64,000 nucleotides of DNA from Scylla paramamosain (Eukaryota > Arthropoda > Malacostraca > Decapoda > Portunidae), in contig NC_087151.1 of the NCBI RefSeq assembly GCF_035594125.1, positions 22,835,069 to 22,899,068 of the forward strand. The letters are read 5' to 3'. Each line of letters starts with the position of its first letter. Position 1 is the stretch's first letter. Position numbers and translations under genes: made by a program. The notes below the pieces were generated by a model. That model saw only the letters and a program-made list of their open reading frames with translations, made no database searches and had not been told where the DNA came from. Of the stretch, positions 29,076 to 44,265 are shown in pieces.

Positions 29076-32000
29076 ATTATGAGAGCTTTTGAGCTTTTTA
29101 GGTTCCAAAACGCAAAAACACTTTATTAGCATTATATATGAAAAAACAGAACATTACCAAAAAACGTGTATGAGTGTTTTTTGCATTGTTAGGTACCAAA
29201 GTGCCAAAATGCATGCAAAGCACCCCATATGGGGAAAATAAACGATATTTCCAGAAACATCTCTTTTGAGTGTATATGAGCACGTTAAGCACCAAAACGC
29301 TAAAATGCATAGAAATCACTCTGAATGGGAATACCAAACAATTTTACCAAAAAACGTATCCTTTCAGTGTTTTTAGCTTCTTACGTAGCGAAATGCTAAA
29401 ACGCATGCAAAACACACTTTATGGAGAAAGAATAGCATTACCAAAAAGAAGTGTTTTGAACCTTTTCAGCTTGTTACGTACAAAAACGATAAAATGCATG
29501 GAAACCCTATTTGAGGTAATGAAAAAATCATTGCTAGAGATATGTATTATGAGTGCTTTGGATCGTCTCAGGTACTAAAACGCTAAAACGCATGAATAGC
29601 ACTTTATCTAGGATAGAGAACAACATTATCAAATGTTTTTTTTAACATTCTTAAATACCGAAACGCCGAAAAGCATGCAAAGCACCCTTAATTGTGAACT
29701 GAAATTTCGTTTACATAAATATGTCTTTTTGAATGTCCTTTGAAGGCACGAAAACACTAAAAAGCATGGAAAAAAACTCAATATGGGAAAAAAATACTAA
29801 AACGTGTCTTTTGAGTGTTTTTTAGGTACTTACGTACCGAAACGCTAAAACACTTGCAAAACACCTTTTATAGGGAAACAATAACAACTTTAATAAAAAC
29901 GTGCATTTTCAGTTTTTTTTTTTTTTTGCTTGTTACGTAAAAAACTACAAATATATATAAAAAGTGTACTTCATCGCGAAAATAAAGAACATTACGAGAG
30001 ACGTGTATTTTTAGTGTTTTTGAGCTTCTTTTTGAGCTATGTACCAAATCGCTGAAACACATGAATAACACTCAATATGGAGAAACAAATTAAGAATACA
30101 AAAAAAAAGTGTATTTTGTGTGTTTTTTACATCATTAGATAACAAAACGCCAAAAAGCATGCAAGGCAACCTCTACGGTGAAATGAAACAACTTTACAGG
30201 AAACGTATCCTATAAGTGTTTTTGTGCATGTTTGACAATAAAACGCTAAAAAGCATCGAAAGCACCCGATATGGGAAAACAAAATAACATTACCAAGAAA
30301 CGTTCCTTTTGAGTGTTTTTGGGCTACTTAACTAAAAAAACCCTAAAACGCATGGAAAACCCCTTTATTGAGATACAGAGTAACATTCCCACAAACAAGT
30401 ATTTTAAGTGTTTTCAGCTTGCAAAGTACACTACATCGCGAAACTAAAGAACATTACGAGAAACGTGTATTTTTTTAATATTTTTGAGCTTCTTAGGTAC
30501 CAAAACACTGAAACGCACGAATAACACTCTATACGGAGAAACAGAATAACAATACAAAAATGAAACAGGGGAAGAATAGGGAAACAAGAGGACCCTACAA
30601 ATAACTTGTTTTAGGAGAGTTTTTTGAGCTTCTTAGTACCAAAAAAAAAAAAAAAAGCAGAAAAGTATTGAATAACTCTTCATATAGGGAAACAACGAAA
30701 CGTGTATTTTGAGCGTTTTTTTTTTGTTTTTTTTTACACTGTTAAGTACCAAAACGCCAAAATGCATGCAATGTGCCCTATATGAGAAAAAGAAACGACA
30801 TTAAGTGAAACGTATCTTTTGAGTATTTTTTGTATGTTACACAGCAAAACTCAAAAAATCTTGGAAAGCATCCTATATGGGAAAAAAAAAAGTCTTTTGA
30901 TGTTTTTTTCTTTTTTTGGAGCTGAATATGTACGAAAATACTAAAACGCACGGAAAACACCCTTTGTGGAGACACAAAGTAACATTACCAAGTATTTTTA
31001 CTTATGAAAAAATTACAAGTGTTTTTAATGTTTTTGAGCTTGTTGCGTATATAAACGTCAAAATGCATGGAAACAACCTATATGGGGAGACAAAATGACA
31101 TTACGAGAAACGTATATTAAAATTATTTTTGAGCTTCTCAAGTACCAAAACGCTAAAAAGCATGAATAGCTCTCTACATGGACAAATAGAGCAACACTAC
31201 CAAAAAAACATGTATTTTGAGTGCATTTCCCATTGTCATATACCAAAATGTCAAAATGTATGTAAAGCACCTTATATGGGGAGAGGAAACGACATTTTAA
31301 GAAACGTGTTTGTTGAGTGATTATGGCATGTTTAGATACCAAAAAGCCAGATAGCATTGAAAGTATCCTATGTGGAAGAACACTACATCATTATCAAATT
31401 CTTCTCTTTTCGATGTTTTTAAGCTACTTACGTACCAAAAAACTAAAACGCAGGCAAAACACCCTTTATGGAAAAACAGTATAAGTTTACCCCCCAAAAA
31501 AAACGTTTTTTTTCAGAGGTTTTGAGCTTGTTACGTACAAAAATTCTAAAATGCATGGAAAGTACTCTATATGGGGAAAGAAAATAATATTAAGAGAAAC
31601 GTGTGTAATGAGAGTTATTAAGCTTCTTAGGTACCAAAACGTTAAAAGGCATTAATAACATTCTGTATAGCGAAATAAAACTTCATTACCAAAGACGTGT
31701 ATTTTGAATGTTTTTCCCATTGTTAGTTACCAAACTCCAAAATGCATGCAAAGTCACCTACATGGGGAAAGGAAACGGCATTAACAGTTACGTGTCTTTT
31801 GTGATTTTATTAAGTGTGTTAGACACGATAAACCTTAAAAAGCATAGATACCACCCTGTATGGAAAAATAAAACAATGGTAGGGAAAACGTGTCTTTTGA
31901 GTGTTTTTGAACCACTTATGTACGAAAACGCTAAAACGCATGCAAAACACCTTTTATAGTGAAACAAAACAACGTAACCCAAAAAGAAGTATTTTGAGTG

Positions 32001-35000
32001 TTTTTCACTTTGTTAGTTAGGTACCAAAACATCAAAAAAGCATACAAAACAGCTTATATTGGGATACTAAATGAGATTTCCAGAAACATTTCTTTTGAGA
32101 TTTTCTTTTGAGAGAAATACTAAAAAGCATGGAAAACACCTTATTAGAAAAAACAAAATAACTTCAACAAAAATGTCTCTTTTAAGTGTTTTGAGCTACT
32201 TATCAAAACGCTAAAACGTATGTAAAACGCCCTTCATGGAAAAACAGTATATTTATACTAAAAACGTGTATTTGAATTGTTTTTGAGCTTGTTATGTAGA
32301 AAAATGCCAAAGGAGAAGACATTAAGAGAAACTTGTGTTAAGAGAGCTTTTGAGCTTCTCAGGTACCAAAACGCTAAAAAACATGAATAGCACTCTTCAT
32401 GGAGGAGCAACAACAAAAAAAAAAGGTATATTTTGAATGTGTTTCACATTGTTAGATACCAAAACGCCAAAATGCATAGAAAGCATCCCATATGGAAAAA
32501 GAAAACGAGATTTCCAGAAACGTGTCTTTCGAGTGTTAGCAAGCGTGCTAGGCATCGAAACGCTAAAAAGCATGGAAAGCACCCTATATGGGAAAACAAA
32601 AGAACATTACTAAAAACGTCTCTTTCCAGTGTTTTGAGTTATTTACGTAAGAAAACGCTAAAACGCATGTATCTCTATGGAAAACAAAATAAATACCAAA
32701 AACAATTATTTTGAATGTTTTTGAGCATGTTACTTACAAAAGGCCAAAATATTTCAAACTACTTTAAATGCGGAAACGAAAAAAAAAAAAAGAAAAACGC
32801 GTATTACGAGTGTTTTTGAGCTTATTAGGTACCAAAACATTCATATGCATGCATGTTTCTCCATTTGTAAAAACAGAAAAAATATTACCAAAACATGTAT
32901 TTTACGTGTATTTCACATTGTTAGTTTCTTTCGAGTGTTTTTGACCTACTTACATACGAAAACGCTATAACGCATGCAAAACACCTTTTATGTAGAAACA
33001 GAATAACATTATCAAAAACAAGAGTTTTGATTTTTTTTTTTTGAGCTTGTTACGTAGACAAACACCAAAATGCATGCAAAGTACCCTCTACGGAGAAACG
33101 AGAAAAAGTAAAAAAAAAGTTACCAGAAACGTGTATTAGCAATGGTTTTGAGCTTCTTGGACACCAAAATGCTAAAACGCATAAATATCACTCAATTTGG
33201 AGAAACAGTACAACATTAACAAGAATGTGTATTTTGATTGTATTTCACTTTGGTAGGTACCAAAACGCCAAACTGAATGCAAAACACCCTTTATGGGGGA
33301 AAGGAAGCGAGATTTCCATAAACGTGTCTTTTTAGTATTTATGAGCGTGCTAGGTTCTAAAACACTAAAAGGCATGGACAAAACATAAGCAATTTAACAC
33401 GGGATTAGCGATCCTACAATAACCCTTTCAGTGTTTTTGAGTTACTTACGCACCAAAACGCAAAGTCGCATGCAAAAACATCTATAATGGAGAAACAGAA
33501 TAACATTACCAAAAACAAGTATTTTGAATATTTTTTTTTATGCTCATTGCGTACATAAACGCAAAAAAATACATAAAAAGTACCCTGTATGGGGAGACGG
33601 AGAAAAAAAAGAAAATTTCGAAAAATGTGTATTATCAGTGGTCTTGAGCTCCTAAAACTACTACTACTTGAGCTACTAAAACGCTAAAACGCATAAATAG
33701 CACTCTATATGGAGAAACAGAACAATATTACCTAGAGGATGTATTTAGAGTGTATTTCACATTGTTAGGTACCAAAACGCCAAATTCAAAGCAAAGTACA
33801 CTATATTGGAAAGGAAACAAGATTTCCAGATACTTGTCTTTTTAGTGTTTATAAGAGTGATAGGCATCAAAACAATAAAAAAAAAAAAAACATGGAAAGC
33901 ACCGTATATGAGAAAACAAAAACATTGCCAAAAATGTCTCTTTTTCAATGTTTTTGGGTTACCTACGTATCAAAACGCTAAAACGCAGGCTAAACACTCT
34001 ATATGGAGAAGCAGAATAACATTACCACGAACAATTATTTTGAGTATTTTTGAGCTTGTTACTTAAAAAAAACGCCAAAATGCATGCAAAGTTCCCTATA
34101 TAGGGAAGTGATACCATATTACGAGGAATGTGTATTATGAGTGTTTTTTTCTTTTTTTTTTGTTTCTTAGGTAATAAATCATGTACAAAATCGCCAAAAT
34201 GTATTCAAAATACCTTATATTGCTAAACAAAACGCCATTATAAGGAACTTGTCGTATGAGTGTTTTTGAGCTTCGTAGGTACAAAGATGCTAAAACTCTT
34301 TATGAAGAAACAGAACAATATTACCAAAAATGTGTATTTTGGGTGTATTTCACATTGTTAGCTCCCATAACGCGAAACTACATGCAAAGCTCTCTATATG
34401 AGAAAACGAAAGGAGATTTCAAAAAATGTGTCTTTTGAATGTTTGTGAGCGTGCTAGGCATGAAAACTATAAAAAGCATGGAAAGTACCTTATATGGGAA
34501 ATGGAGAAAAAGAACAAAACATTACTAAAAACGCCTCTTTTCAGTGTTTTGAGCTACTTACGTAACAAAATGTTAAAAGGCATGCAACCCTGTATAGAAA
34601 GCAGAATAACTACCAATAAAACAAGCATTTTGAGAGTTTTTGAGCATGTTACGTAAAAAAAAAAGGCAAAATGATGTGAACAACTTTACATGTCGGAAAA
34701 AAAAATATATATTACGAGAAATATTTATTATTAGGTACGAAAGCACTAAAATACATGAACAGAATTCCTTCCGAAAAAAAAAAAAAATACAGAAAACGTG
34801 CATTTTGAGTGCATTTCACATTCTTAGTTGCCATAACACAATATGCATGCAAACCACTGTATAAGATGAAAGAAAACGGCATTTACAGTAGCGTGCCTTT
34901 TGAGTGTTTGTAAGGTTGTTTGGCACAAAAAACTTAAAACCCATGAAAAATATGCTATATTTGAAAAGAGCACAATATTACCAAAAATGTGTTATTTGAG

Positions 35001-38000
35001 TGTTTTTTGGAGCCATTTACGTATCAAAACGCTAACACGTATGCAAAACACACAAATAGAGAAACAATAACATTACAAAAAAAAAAAAAGTATATTGAGT
35101 GTTTTCATACTTGTTATGTACAAAAACCTCAAAATGCTTGGAAAGTGCCCTGTATGGGGAAATAAAAGACATTACACGAATCTTGTATTATGAGCGTTTT
35201 TGAGCTTCATTGGTGTCAAAATGCTAAAACGCATAAATAGCACTCTATATGAAAAAACAGAACAACATTAACAAAAACGTATATATTGAGTATATTTCAC
35301 ATTGTTAGGTACCAAAACGACAAAATGCATGCAAAGCACCCTATCTGGGTTAAGGAAAAGAGGTTTCCCCCCCCCCAAAAAAAAAAGTGTCTCTGAGCGT
35401 TTATGAGCGTGTTAGGCACGAAAATGCAAAAAGAGAAAAAAAAAAAACACTATATGGGAAAAGAAAACAAAGCATCTCTTTTCAGTGTTTTTGATATCCT
35501 TATCTACCAAAACTAAAAAATGCAAACAAAACGCGCTTTATGGAGAAACAGAATAACATTACCAAAATCAAGTATTTTCATTGTTTTTGAGCTTTTCACG
35601 CACAAAACGCCAAAATGCATTGAAAATACTCTATATGGGGTAACGAAAGAACATTACGAGAATCATTATGACTGCTTTTAAGCTTCTTAGGCACAAAAAA
35701 CGTTAAAAAGCATAAATACCATACAGTATGAAGTAACGAACATTAGCAAAAATGTGTTTTTCAGTATATTTCACATTCTTATGTACCAAAATGTCAAAAT
35801 ACATGCAAAAGCCCTTCATAATGGGAAACCAAAGGAAATTTCCAGAAACGTTTCTTTTGAGTGTTTATAAGCAATTTATGTATCGAAACGATATATTTGC
35901 AAAGGAAACGAGATTCCCAGAAACGTGTCTTTTCAGTGTTTGTATGAGTGCTAGGCACAAAAACGCTAAAGAGCGTGGAAATCACCCTATATGGAATACA
36001 AAACTACATTACGAGAAACTTGTCATTTGTGTGTTTTTTTTTTTTTTAGCTCTTCCGTACCAAAACGATAAAACGCATGCAAAATACCCTTATAAAAAAA
36101 AGAAAAAAGTATTTTGAGTGTTCTGAGTTTGTAACGTAGGAAAACGACAAAATGCATGCAAAATAACTGGTATGGGGTAAAGGAAGAACATTACGAGAAA
36201 CGTGTTCTATGAGTGCTTTTAAAATTCTTAGATAAAAAAAAAAACGCGAAAACGCCTAAATATCCCTCTATGTTAAGGAACAGAACAACATTACCAAAAA
36301 CGTGTATTTTGAATGTTTTTTTTTTACATTCTTAGGTACCAAAAAGCTAAAAACGCATGCAAAATCCCCTATATGAGCCAACGAAACGAAATTTCCAGAA
36401 AGTTGATTTTTGGGGAATTTATGAGCATTCTAGCTATCAAAACGCTTAAAAGCATGGAAATCAACCTATATTGGAATACGAATGAACATTACCAAAAATG
36501 AATATTTTGAGAGTCTTTCACATCGTTAGGTACCAAATTGGCAAAATGCATGTAGAGCCCAAAATATGGGGAAACAAAACGAAATTTACAGAAACGTTTC
36601 TTTTGAGTATTTATGAGCTTGTTAGACACAAAAACACTAAAAAGCATGGAAAGCACTCTATACTGGAAAAAATAACGTTACCAAAAACTTTTTTTCAGGT
36701 GTTTTGAGCTACTTTCTTAACAAAACGCTAAAACACATGTAAAATATGTGGGAAAGAGAATAACTAACAAAAACAAGTATTTTGAGGGATTTTGAGCTTG
36801 TTATGAACAGATACGCCAAAATACTGCAAACTACCCTATATGAGGAATAGAAAAAAAAAAAAAAACGAAAAACGTGTATTATGAGTATATTTAAGCTTCT
36901 TAACTACCAAAACCCTAAAACTCATGAATAGCACTCTATATGGAGAAATAGAATAATACTACCAAAACGCCAAAATGCAGTCAAAGCATCATATATGGGG
37001 TAAGGAAACAAGATTTCCAAAGAATAAATCTGTCTTTTGAGTGTTTATGAGTGTAATAGGCATCAAAACACTATAAATTATACAAAATACTCGATATTGT
37101 TAGACACCAAAGCGGTAAAAAGCATGGAAATCACCCTTTATGGGAATATAAAACGGCATTACGCAAAACGTGTCTATCGAGTGTTTCAGAAATTCTTATG
37201 CTCGAAAATGCTAAATGCATGCAAAAATATATGTTATGGAGAAACAAAATAATATTACCAAAATCAAGATTTTTTTTTTCTAGTTTTTCAGCTTGTTACG
37301 TAGAAAAATGTCAAAAAGCATGCAAAGTAAACTTAATGCGGAAAAGAAAAGACATTACATGAATCGTGTATTATGAGTGTTTTTGTGTTTTTTTTAGGTT
37401 TCAAAACGTTAAAACACATGAATAGCACTCTATATAGAGAAACAGAATAATATTGCCAAAAATGTGTATTTGCATGCAATGCACCTTCCATGGGAAAAGA
37501 GAATGAGATTTCCAAAAACGTGTCTCGGGTGTTTATGAGTGTGCTAGGCACCAAAGCGCTAAAAAGTATTAAAAGCACCTTTTATGGGAATAGAAAACAG
37601 CATTAACAAAAACGTGTCTTTTGAGTGTTTTTCAGCTGCTTTGGTACCAAAACTCTAAAACGCATGAAAAAAACCCTTTATAAATAAAAAAAAAAAAACA
37701 TTACCAAAAAGAAGTATTTTCAGCGTTTTAGGACTTGTTACGAAAAAAAAAAAAACCTATATTCATGTAAAGTATCCTATGAGGAAAGGAAAGGTCATTA
37801 CGAGACACTTTTATTATAAATGTTTATCAACTTTATAGGTTCCCAGACGCTAAAACGCATTGACATGTCTCTATATGGAGAGACAGAACCACATAACAAA
37901 AAAAAATATGGAAAAAAAAACGACATATCCAGAAACGAGTCTTTTTGACTGGTTATGAGCGTGTTAGGCAAAACGCATGGAAAACCCCCTATAAAGGAAA

Positions 38001-41000
38001 ACAAAACAGTAATATATGGGGAAACTAAAAGACATTACGAGAATAGTGTATTATGGGAGTCTTGAGCCTCTAGATACTAAATGCCAAAACGCATGGCTAG
38101 CATATCTATATCGAGAAACAGAACAACATTGCCAAAAACGTGTATTTTGACTCTTTTTTTCACATCATTATTATTATTATTAGTCCATGTAAAGCTCACT
38201 ATATGAGGAAACGAAACATTACTTTTCATTTCAGCGTTATTCAACTTATAATAAACCAAACGCTGCAAAGCGTGCATCCACTCTGTGGCGAAAAACAAAA
38301 TTAAAACATTACGAAAACATGTGTTTTTATTGTTTATTTATCTGTTTATTTATTTATTTATTTATTCTTTTTGTTTTGGCATGTAACGTAGAAAAACGGA
38401 AAATGCAGGCAATATAGGGAAATGAAAGGACATTACCAGAGACGTGTATTACGAGTGTTTTTAAGTTTCTTAGGTACCAAAACACTAAAATAATATTATT
38501 AAAAATTTTTATTTTCAGCGTATTTCACATGTTTTGATACCAAAACGCCAAAATGCATGCAAAGTACCTTATATAGCGTAGAGAAACGACAGTTCCAGAA
38601 ATGTGTCTTTTGAGTGTTTATAAACGTGTTAGGCACCAAAACGCTCTAAGGCATGGAAAACTCTCTATATGGGGAAACAAAGAAATTTACAAAACGCGTT
38701 TTTTGACCTACTTCCTTACTAAAATGCTAACATTTTTGCAAAAAACATACTTTAAGGAGAAAGATAATAACTTTATCAAAAACAAGTATTATGAGTGTTT
38801 TCAGCTTCTTTCGTACAAAAACGAAAAAATGCATTGAAGGTACCCAATATGGGGAAACGAAAAGACATTACGAGAATTGAGCATTTTAAGTGTATTTGAG
38901 CTTCTTAGGTACCAAAACTTTAAAGGGTACGAGTAGCATTCTATATGTAGTGAAGAACATTACCAAAAATTTGTATTTCGAGTATTTTCACAATGTTAGG
39001 TACCAAAACGCCAAAAAGCATATGGCGAAGCGGAACTACTTTACCAGAAAAGTGTCTTTTAATTTAATTAATTAATTATTATTATTTTTTTTTTTACGCC
39101 CGAAAAGGCTAAAATACATAGGAAGCACCATATATTAGGTACTAAAACTTAAAAACGCATGAATAGCACTCTATGTGGAAAGACAGAACATTACCGAAAA
39201 CCTGTATTTTGACTGTTTTTCACATTATTAAATTCCAAAACGTAAAATCCATGCGAACCACCTTATATGGGGTAAGGAAACGAAATAAGAAAAATAAAAA
39301 AATATATTTTTTAGTGTTTATGAGCGTGTAAGGCACGAAACAATCAGAAGCAAGGAAAGCTCCTTATATGGGAAAACAAAACAACATTACATTTGAGTGT
39401 TTTCAGTGTTTTTCAATTTCTTGCTTACCAAAACGCTAAAACGCATGCAAAACACCCTTTGTGGAAAAACAGATTAACATTATCAAAAAGAAGTCTTTTA
39501 AGTGTTTTTGAGCTTGTTACATACAAAAACGCCAAAATGCATAAAAAAAAAAAAAATACCATATATATGCAAAAGAAAGGACATTGCCAGAGGTGTGTAT
39601 TTTAAGTATCTTTGAGTTTCTTAGATACCAAAACGTTCATATGCATGAATAGCACGTGGTATGGAGAAAAAAAAAATAGGAAAAACTTGTACTTTGAGTT
39701 TTCCTCACATTGTTAGGTATCAAAACGGCAAATTGCATTAAAAAAAAACCTCCTTTATGGAGAAACGAAACGACATTCCAAAAAACATATGTTTTCAGTG
39801 TTTTTGTGCATGTTAGGCACCAAAACGCAAAATAGGCATGGAAAGCACCCTATAATGGAAATAAACACAAAATTACCAAAAGCGAGTGTTTTTGATTGTT
39901 TTTAGCTTCTTGCGTACCAAAATAAAGCACATCAAAAACACCCTACATTGAGAAACAGAATCAAATTATCAAAACAAATATTTTGAGGGTTTTTGAGCTT
40001 CCTATGAAAAAAGACACCAAAATGTATGGAAAATATCCTACATGGGAAAAGTAAATTAAATTGAGAAACGTGTATTATGAGTGTTTTTGAGCTTCTTAGT
40101 TACCGAAACAGCTAAAACCCAATAAGATCACTTTATATTGAGATACATAACAATAATACAAAAACTTTGTATCTTGAATGTATTTTAAGATACAAGATTT
40201 TGTATCTTGAATGTATTGAATGGTAACATAACGCCTAAAATGCAAACGACATTTCGAGAAACATAGCTTTTAAGTGTTTATGATGTGTTAGGCACCAAAA
40301 CGCTAAAAAAAAAAAGCATGGAAAGCACCTTATATGGGAAAAAGAAAAAAAAAACGTGTAAAAGACTCGTTTTTTTTTATTTTTGTATTTTTTTCAGCTT
40401 CCTACGTTCAAAAACGGTAAACGGATGCCCCCCCAAAAAAAAACAACAACTTCAGAGAGAAAGTGAACAAAAACACCTTTTTTTTTTTATGGAGAAGACA
40501 AGTAATATTACCAGAAACAAAAAAATAGAGTTTTTTTTTTACTTGGTACGTAGAAAAATCCCAAAATGCATGCATGAAAATACCCTATACGGAAATAAAA
40601 AGACGTAAATAGAAGTGTAATATGGGTTTTTTTGAGGTTCTTAGGTACCAATTTCCTAAAACGCATGAATAGCACTCTATATGGAGAAACAGAAAAAAAA
40701 AGAAAAATAACATTACAAAAAATGTGTATTTTCAGATTATTTCACATTGCTAGGTACGAAAACGCAAAAAATTAATGCAGAGTACCCTATATAGGGAAAA
40801 GAAACGACATTTCCAGGTAAGTGTCTTGGGTATTTATGAGCGTGTTAGGTACCGAAACGCTAAAACGCATGGAAAGTACCCTATGTAGGAATAAAAGAAC
40901 TTTACAAAAAAAACGTGTCTTTTCTATGTCTTTGACCTACTTAAGTATTAAAACGCTATGATAAATGCAAAACACACGTTATGAAAAAGAAAATAACATT

Positions 41001-41090
41001 ACCAAAAACAATAATTTTGAGTGTTTTTGAGATTCTTAGGTATTAAAACGCTAAAACGCATGAATAGCACTCTATATGGATAAATATAAT

Positions 41091-41163
41091 ATCATTATAT
41101 ATTATATGTTATATTATCTACTATATTATATAATATATATTATATACCATATTATATATTTCA
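41091..41163. repeat. AT-only imperfect palindromic run
   Basis: ATTATAT/ATATAAT units in mixed order between monomer parts TATATGGATAAAT and TTTCAGTTAGGTACC. It is self-complementary and replaces the end of one monomer and the start of the next. Confidence 0.75.
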
Positions 41164-41310
41164 GTTAGGTACCAAAACGTCAAAATGCACGCAAAGCACC
41201 CTATATGGGGGAAAGGAAAAGAGATTTACAGAAAAGTGTCTTTTTAGTATTTATGAGCGTGCTAGGCGTGAAAACGCTGAAAAAAAGCATGGAACGCATA
41301 CTATAGAGAA

Positions 41311-41482
<172 letters not shown>

Positions 41483-41772
41483 CATCTTCTTGGTTACCAA
41501 ATCGCCAAAACGAGTGAAGAAGCACTCTTTAAGGAGAAATAGAACATCACCAAAAATGTATATTTTGATTCCTTTTAACTTTCTTAGATACCAATACGCC
41601 AAAATCCATGAAAGCACTCATGTTAGGTACAATAACAGCAAACTGTATGCATAGTGCCCTATTTGGTAAAACAAATATTGATTGCCACAAACATGTTTTA
41701 TGAGTGTTATTGACCTTAAGTAACTAAACGCAAAAACGCGTGAATAGCACTCTATATGTGGGAAGTGAACAA

Positions 41773-41952
<180 letters not shown>

Positions 41953-43208
41953 TGTGTTTTGAGTGTTTTTTTAGTGTTAGGTACCAAAATACCATAATGC
42001 ATGCAAAGCTCTTTTTATAGACAATGGAAACAAGATTACCTGAGAGGTGCTTTTTTCACTGATTTACTACGTTTTAGGCATCAGAACACTAACATGATGG
42101 AAAGCATTGCATATTGGAAGACAAAACATTACCAAAAACCGTGCCTTTTTAATTTTTTGAGCTATTATGTACCAAAACTCTAACACGCATGCAAAACACC
42201 CATTAAGAAGAAACAGAATAACTTTACAAAAAAAAAAAAGTGTATGTTCAGTATTTTGAGCTCCTTACGTAAAAAATACGATAAAATGCATGTAAAGTAT
42301 CCTATATTGAAAAGGAAACGATGTAGCAAGAAACGTGTGTTTTTTAACATCTTAGGTAACAAAGTGTTAAAACACGTGAAAACACTTTATATGGAGAAAC
42401 AAAACAACATTGCCAAAAACGTCTGTTTTGAGGGTTTTTTTTACATTGTTATGTACCAAAACGCCAAAATGAATGCAAAACACTCTATATGGGGAAATAA
42501 AAGAACATGATGAGGAACATGTATTGTGAGTTTTTTGAGCTTCTTAAGTACAAAAAGTCTAAAATGCGTCAATAGCACTTTATATGAAGGAAGAAAACAA
42601 CATTACGAAAAACGTTTATTTTGAGTGTTTTTCACATTGTTATTTACCAAAGTAACGAAATGTATGCAAAGCATTCTATATGGGGAAACAAAATGACAAT
42701 ACCTGAAACATGTCTTTTGAGTCTTTTTAACCTATTAGGCACCAAAATGCTAAAATACATGGAAAGCCCTCAATATTGGACACAAAAACATAAAGAAAAG
42801 CGTGTCTTTTGAGTGTTTTTTTTTCAGTTTTGTATGTACCAAAACACTTAAATGCATAGAAAACACCCCTTCTGTAGAAACAAAATAACATTACCAAAAG
42901 TATGCATTTCCAGTGTTTTTGAGTTTGTTAGGTACAAAAACAGGAAAATGCATTTAAAGAACCTTTTATGGTGAAACAAAGTAATATTACCGGAAACGTG
43001 GATTAAAAGTGTTTTTGACATTCTTAGGTAACAAAATGCTAAAAATGCGTGAATAGCACTTCATATGTATATAGCACTTCATCTGTTTTTAGTGTTTTAG
43101 GCATCAAAAACGCTAAATTACATAGAAAGCACCCTTTCTTTTTTTGGGTGTTTTGTGTTTTTGAGCTTCTTATGTATCAAAACGCTAAAAAGTAAGTAGT
43201 AGGGAAAT

Positions 43209-43310
43209 TGCCATGGGAGTTGCCCATCCTAAATTGGCATGCCATGGGAGTCCCCATGGAATGGGGACTCCCATGGCAATGCCAAATTAGGATGGGCGAC
43301 TCCCATGACA
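43209..43310. repeat. 102-bp near-perfect palindrome at left border of the Polinton
   Basis: Arms 43,209-43,257 and 43,261-43,310 pair around the loop GGA, with TCCCCAT and ATGGGGA at the centre. Over about 50 bp there are three mismatches and one gap. Each arm holds two copies of CCATGGGAGT. It could be a foldback/MITE insertion or part of the element's terminal repeat; nothing comparable is seen at the right border. Confidence 0.9.
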
Positions 43311-43509
43311 GTTTTCCGGAGGCCTCAGTGGCAATCAATTTCAGAATGGCGACCCTGGCTGTAAATTAACCCGGGGGAGAGGAGCGGATCATTCACGACG
43401 ACGTCACCAGGGCCCATGTTAAGGGGCGGGTGGGCGGGAAGGCGATGGCGGCACTGACGGGAGAGGTGGGGGCGTGTGTCCTTATCCTTCAGCGGCTATA
43501 GAGTGACTA

Positions 43510-43966
43510 AATCAATCAATGATGGTGGGTGGGAAATAATTGAATGGGAAAGGGGTGGGGGGACTGAACGCATCAGGCACGGCAGGCGGCTGGGATAACT
43601 GACAGCTACACGTTAGGGTCGCCATCACAGGCGTGGTCTGGGAGACTCTGACGACATTGCCATGGAGGCCTCCCTTTCCCTCGCGTGGATCCTGGACAGC
43701 CAGAGTGGTTTGAGTCTTGCCATCACATGTTCCCTCCGATATCTCAGTACATTCCAATGTCTCCACCACTCAATGGTCAAAGTTGACGGAAGGGAAGAGG
43801 GTGGGGGAGGTCTGAACGCGTCAGGAAAGTGGTTGGCAACGCCACCACGCAGCTGCCATGCACTAGTCGCACACGCGGGTCCTGGACGGCCTGGGTGGCG
43901 AGTCTTGCCATCACGTGTTCCCTCTGACATCTCAGTACATTTCAATGTCCTGCCTCTTCCAGATGG
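43510..43966. repeat. Degenerate GC-rich tandem repeat, two units
   Basis: Unit 1 (about 43,510-43,765) and unit 2 (about 43,766-43,966) share CTGAACGC(A/G)TCAGG, TCCTGGAC(A/G)GCC, AGTCTTGCCATCAC(A/G)TGTTCC and ATCTCAGTACATT(C/T)CAATGTC. Spacing between matching sites is 188-248 bases because of indels. Reading frames on both strands cross it, but they are repeats of one another and match nothing I recognise. This may be Polinton terminal-region DNA. Confidence 0.75.
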
Positions 43967-44118
43967 CCAAGGTCGTCGTGACTACCCACGTGGTTTCGTT
44001 ACCTGCGATCCCTTTACCTTGGACGAAGCATCTGTGACGGCGAGGACGGCGGCTGTCACCTTCACTTTCACTGACCGCCCGTGGTGTGGGTGATTTCGCC
44101 GACGTAGTACTTATGACG

Positions 44119-44177
44119 GACGGTCACCTTATTATTATTATTATCATTTTTATTATTCTCATCATCATTATTATTAG
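44119..44177. repeat. (ATT)n-like microsatellite
   Basis: ATT repeat with interruptions, downstream (3') of the spliced gene. Between 43,967 and 44,265 I see no gene. Confidence 0.85.
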
Positions 44178-44265
44178 GAAGGTTATGCAGAGTCGATGGG
44201 GCATTTTATTTTTATTAGGGCAAATACAGCTCATTGACTTATTAGGACAAATACATCTCATTCAT

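Noticed and set aside
40165..40220. Local duplication of TTTGTATCTTGAATGTATT with a reversed part
   Set aside because: A small slippage event within one satellite monomer, with nothing to suggest function.
43512..44093. Opposed frames of 85-143 codons in the GC-rich left end of the Polinton
   Set aside because: They lie in a degenerate tandem repeat, overlap one another on both strands and match no family pattern. GC-rich DNA has few stops.
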